DNA of 64,000 bases from Pelotomaculum schinkii (lineage in GTDB: Bacteria; Bacillota; Desulfotomaculia; Desulfotomaculales; Pelotomaculaceae). Numbering within the stretch: position 1 is the first letter of the stretch; every line of letters begins with the position of its first letter. Shown here piece by piece: positions 61,266 to 64,000 of the stretch. The translations under genes and the position numbers were made by a program. The notes under the pieces are model-generated. The model searched no databases. It had not been told where the DNA came from and was given only the letters and a program-made list of their open reading frames with translations. The DNA is taken from NCBI RefSeq assembly GCF_004369205.1, contig NZ_QFGA01000001.1, positions 2,288,338 through 2,352,337 of the forward strand, given 5' to 3'.

Positions 61266-61697
61266 TTCGGTAGTCAGTAGTCGGTTGTCAGTTGTCGGTT
61301 TTGCTTCTAGTCCATGCTTCTCTGAGCCGGTAGATTTGTTTCCCAACTACCTCATATTCTTGGCTCAACTCCGAGTAGGTTTTGTTGTCTATATATCCCA
61401 AGTCTTTTACCAACTCAACCAATACTCTCGTTTCATTGCATGAACCTAATGCAGTCCTTAGAAAGTGCATGAATTCCTTGTCAGATTTTACTCTACCATA
61501 TCCTTCTGCAATGTTTAGTGCTATTGATACGGCAGAACGCCTTATCTGACTTCCTATTTCACGCCTTTCCTGTGTCGGAAATTCCTGGGTTAACTTGTGT
61601 ACTTTTAAAGCCAGTTGATATGACTTGTTGTATACTTCAAGCTTTCTATATCCCATTTTTTCCTCCAACTACTGACTACTCACTACTGACTACCGAA
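61266..61697 (-). other. Intervening sequence 1 in 23S rRNA, with a protein gene
   Basis: About 432 bases interrupt the conserved helix-45 region. The ends are inverted repeats, TTCGGTAGTCAGTAGTCGG against the complement CTACTGACTACTCACTAC...CTACCGAA, so the transcript would form a long stem that RNase III could cut. The insert holds the four-helix-bundle protein gene. Confidence 0.9.
61288..61668 (-). CDS. 23S rRNA intervening-sequence protein (four-helix bundle, S23P family)
   Basis: The protein has 126 residues with YRKLEVYNKSYQLALKVHKL, ERREIGSQIRRSAVSIALNI, AEGYGRVKSDKEFMHFLRTA and a fourth helix. This is the S23P/PF05635 four-helix-bundle protein encoded in many 23S rRNA intervening sequences. 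It lies in the same sense as the rRNA. Its role is not established; it is thought to bind nucleic acid. Only this one of the fold-back copies carries a gene. Confidence 0.93.
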   Translation of the reverse strand: MEEKMGYRKLEVYNKSYQLALKVHKLTQEFPTQERREIGSQIRRSAVSIALNIAEGYGRVKSDKEFMHFLRTALGSCNETRVLVELVKDLGYIDNKTYSELSQEYEVVGKQIYRLREAWTRSKTDN

Positions 61698-62315
61698 ATC
61701 CGCGGCTTCGGTGACAGGCTTAGCCCCGTTACATTTTCGGCGCAGAGCCACTTGACCAGTGAGCTATTACGCACTCTTTAAATGGTGGCTGCTTCTAAGC
61801 CAACATCCTGGTTGTCCGGGCAACTCCACATCCTTTTCCACTTAGCCTGTCTTTGGGACCTTAGCCGGCGGTCTGGGCTGTTTCCCTCTTGACTACGAAC
61901 CTTAGCACCCGCAGTCTGACTCCTAGGGTCAAAATATCCGGCATTCGGAGTTTGATTGGGTTCGGTAATCGGTGAAGACCCCTAGCCCAGTCAGTGCTCT
62001 ACCTCCGGTATTCATCCCTAAGGCTAGCCCTAAAGCTATTTCGGGGAGAACCAGCTATTTCCGGGTTCGATTGGCATTTCACCCCTACCCACACCTCATC
62101 CGCCGCCTTTTCAACGACGGTCGGTTCGAGCCTCCACTTTATTTTACTAAAGCTTCACTCTGGACATGGGTAGATCACCCGGTTTCGGGTCTACTCCAAC
62201 GGACTTCCTTCGCCCTATTAAGACTTGCTTTCGCTGCGGCTCCGCGTCTCTTTCGCTTAACCTTGCCCGCTGGACGTAACTCGCCGGTCCGTTCTACAAA
62301 AAGTACGCCATCACA

Positions 62316-62427
62316 CTTCGGTAGTCAGTAGTCGGTAGTCTGTTGTCGGATTGCTTGTTGGAATTCGCCTTTAGGCGAATTCCTTCCTAATCTGACTACT
62401 GACTACTCACTACCGACTACCGAATAG
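62316..62427 (-). other. Intervening sequence 2 in 23S rRNA, no gene
   Basis: This insert of about 112 bases in the helix-25 region is flanked by CACTTCGGTAGTCAGTAGTC and CTACCGACTACCGAATAGTG. Its middle is a perfect palindrome GGAATTCGCC-TTTA-GGCGAATTCC (62360-62383). It can fold on itself almost completely. Confidence 0.9.
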
Positions 62428-62486
62428 TGCTCTGACTGTTTGTAAGCATACGGTTTCAGGTGCTGTTTCACTCCCCTCCCGGGGTG

Positions 62487-62526
<40 letters not shown>

Positions 62527-63089
62527 GCACCGGGTATTTAGCCTTGGGAGGTGGTCCTCCCGGATTCCCACAGGGTTCCCCGTGTCCCGTGGTACTTGGG
62601 ATACTCTCGTAGTACCTCGACTTTTCGCCTACAGGGGTTTTACCTCCTATGCCGGGCCTTTCCAGGCCGCTTCGGCTAAATCTACTACACTATCTGATGA
62701 GAGTCCCGCAACCCCAGTCGTGCATGCACTACTGGTTTAGGCTCGCCCCGCTTCGCTCGCCGCTACTAGGGGGTTCGATCTTTCTTTCTTTTCCTCCGGC
62801 TACTAAGATGTTTCAGTTCGCCGGGTGCCCTCCGTTAACCTATGGATTCAGCTAACGGTGACGGGGGTTTGCCCCCGCCGGGTTGCCCCATTCGGATATC
62901 TACGGATCTATGCCTGTTTGCGGCTCCCCGTAGCTTTTCGCAGCTTGCCACGTCCTTCTTCGGCCCTGTGCGCCTAGGCATCCACCGTATGCCCTTTGCA
63001 GCTTGACCTAATTTCGCGCGCTACTTAGAACATCTTCTATGCTCTAGTTACTCTTGTTCTCCTATGCTGTGCAGTTTTCAAAGAACGAT

Positions 63090-63226
63090 TGGGTGGTTGG
63101 TGGTTAGTGGTTTGTCGTTGGACTCCTTCTAACTACCTACCTTCCCTATTGAGAGAATTTAATATTAATGGCTTCGGCTTCGGTTGGCCTACCCAACCGC
63201 TAACCACCCGCCACTAACTACTAAAT
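63090..63226. repeat. Diverged fold-back repeat in the 23S/tRNA-Ala spacer
   Basis: GGTGGTTGGTGGTTAGTGG at the left faces CCGCTAACCACCCGCCACTAAC at the right, with TTTAATATTAATGG in the middle. The design is the same as in the other spacer copies but the sequence of the arms differs. Confidence 0.6.
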
Positions 63227-63302
63227 TGGTGGAGATGAGCGGATTCGAACCGCTGACCCCCTGCTTGCAAGGCAGGTGCTCTCCCAGCTGAGCTACACCC
63301 CC
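63227..63302 (-). tRNA. tRNA-Ala (anticodon TGC) in the rRNA spacer
   Basis: The minus strand starts GGGGGTGTAGCTCAGCTGGG. The anticodon stem-loop CCTGC-CTTGCAA-GCAGG gives TGC, the T-loop is GTTCGAATC, and CCA is encoded. Confidence 0.96.
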
Positions 63303-63303
63303 A

Positions 63304-63414
63304 ATGTCGGTAGTCTGTTGTCTGTTGTCGGTAGTCGGTTTATTCGTTGGAATTTGCCGCAGGCAAATTCCTTCTTAAAATCTAACTACTGACTACCTAC
63401 TACCCACTACTGAA
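63304..63414. repeat. Fold-back repeat between tRNA-Ala and tRNA-Ile
   Basis: The left arm is GTCGGTAGTCTGTTGTCTGT, the right arm CTACTGACTACCTACTACCC, and the centre the palindrome GGAATTTGCC-GCA-GGCAAATTCC (63349-63371). It belongs to the same family as the 23S inserts. Confidence 0.85.
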
Positions 63415-63416
63415 AT

Positions 63417-63493
<77 letters not shown>

Positions 63494-63518
63494 ACGGTCT
63501 CTCAAAACTAAACAGTGC

Positions 63519-63628
63519 ATTCGGTAGTCTGTTGTCTGTTGTCGGTTGTCGGATTGTCCGTTGGAATTTGCCGCAGGCAAATTCCTTCTCATCTCCCACT
63601 ACTGACTACTCACTACGAACTACTGAAT
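63519..63628. repeat. Fold-back repeat between tRNA-Ile and 16S, copy 1
   Basis: The arms are ATTCGGTAGTCTGTTGTCTG and CTACTGACTACTCACTACG. The central 23-bp palindrome (63563-63585) is identical to that of the copy at 63304-63414. Confidence 0.85.
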
Positions 63629-63653
63629 TGATGGATGGTCGACCTGGAGTATT

Positions 63654-63757
63654 ATTCAGTTGTAGGTTGTCTGTTATCAGTTGTCGGATTATTCGTCGGA
63701 ATTTGCTTTCGCAAATTCTTAAAATCTAACTACTGACTACTCACTACCCGCTACTGA
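63654..63757. repeat. Fold-back repeat between tRNA-Ile and 16S, copy 2
   Basis: The arms are ATTCAGTTGTAGGTTGTCTG and CTACTGACTACTCACTACCC. The centre is GAATTTGC-TTTC-GCAAATTC (63699-63718), different in loop and length but still self-complementary. Confidence 0.8.
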
Positions 63758-63760
63758 TAT

Positions 63761-64000
<240 letters not shown>

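Overview
The window looks like the chromosome of a Gram-positive, spore-forming clostridial bacterium, probably of the Peptococcaceae / Desulfotomaculales type. This is inferred from a cyclic-lactone AgrBD locus beside a sporulation-type PAS histidine kinase, a T-box leader on a serine operon, pdxS/pdxT, and a 16S-tRNA-Ile-tRNA-Ala-23S-5S operon whose 23S gene carries intervening sequences. No species is claimed.

Layout. 1-2.2 kb: 3' part of a BlaR1-like M56 peptidase gene, then tRNA-Arg(CCT). 2.8-6.4 kb: agr-like quorum-sensing operon with two paralogous membrane proteins, AgrB, a 43-residue AgrD and a PAS kinase. 6.5-9 kb: small accessory genes and gene remnants. 9.06-11.8 kb: an IS21-family element. 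12.0-36.5 kb: two integrative elements (A and B) accreted in tandem at tRNA-Arg(ACG), marked by three copies of a 46-bp att core. 36.7-43.3 kb: glycosyltransferase, OmpR/HAMP two-component system with a lipoprotein, and an OatA-like acyltransferase. 43.7-48.1 kb: a three-gene restriction-modification-like cassette. 48.6-48.8 kb: two tRNA-Ser genes. 49.2-50.7 kb: an ISLre2-family transposase. 50.9-57.3 kb: serS, serA, a serine/alanine-type aminotransferase with T-box leader, pdxT and pdxS. 57.4-59.0 kb: an ICMT-like methyltransferase and a MerR regulator. 59.1-64.0 kb: the rRNA operon on the minus strand, 16S cut by the window end.

Element A (about 12.0-24.25 kb) has a tyrosine integrase, an XRE/excisionase switch, a primase-helicase with iteron-like repeats inside its own 3' coding sequence, and many small unknown genes. 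Element B (about 24.2-36.5 kb) has an integrase, excisionase-type regulators, a prim-pol/helicase followed at once by a 12-copy iteron array, a TerS-like protein and a lone tail tape-measure gene. B therefore resembles a phage satellite rather than a complete prophage. A and B share a small protein family, a C-terminal zinc-finger protein type and, most strikingly, a hairpin-rich non-coding block whose conserved segments lie in permuted order.

The rRNA operon is colonised by a family of fold-back sequences built from GTAGTC/GACTAC arms around a GAATTYGCC palindrome. Two sit inside the 23S gene (one carrying a four-helix-bundle IVS protein gene) and at least three more sit in the spacers.
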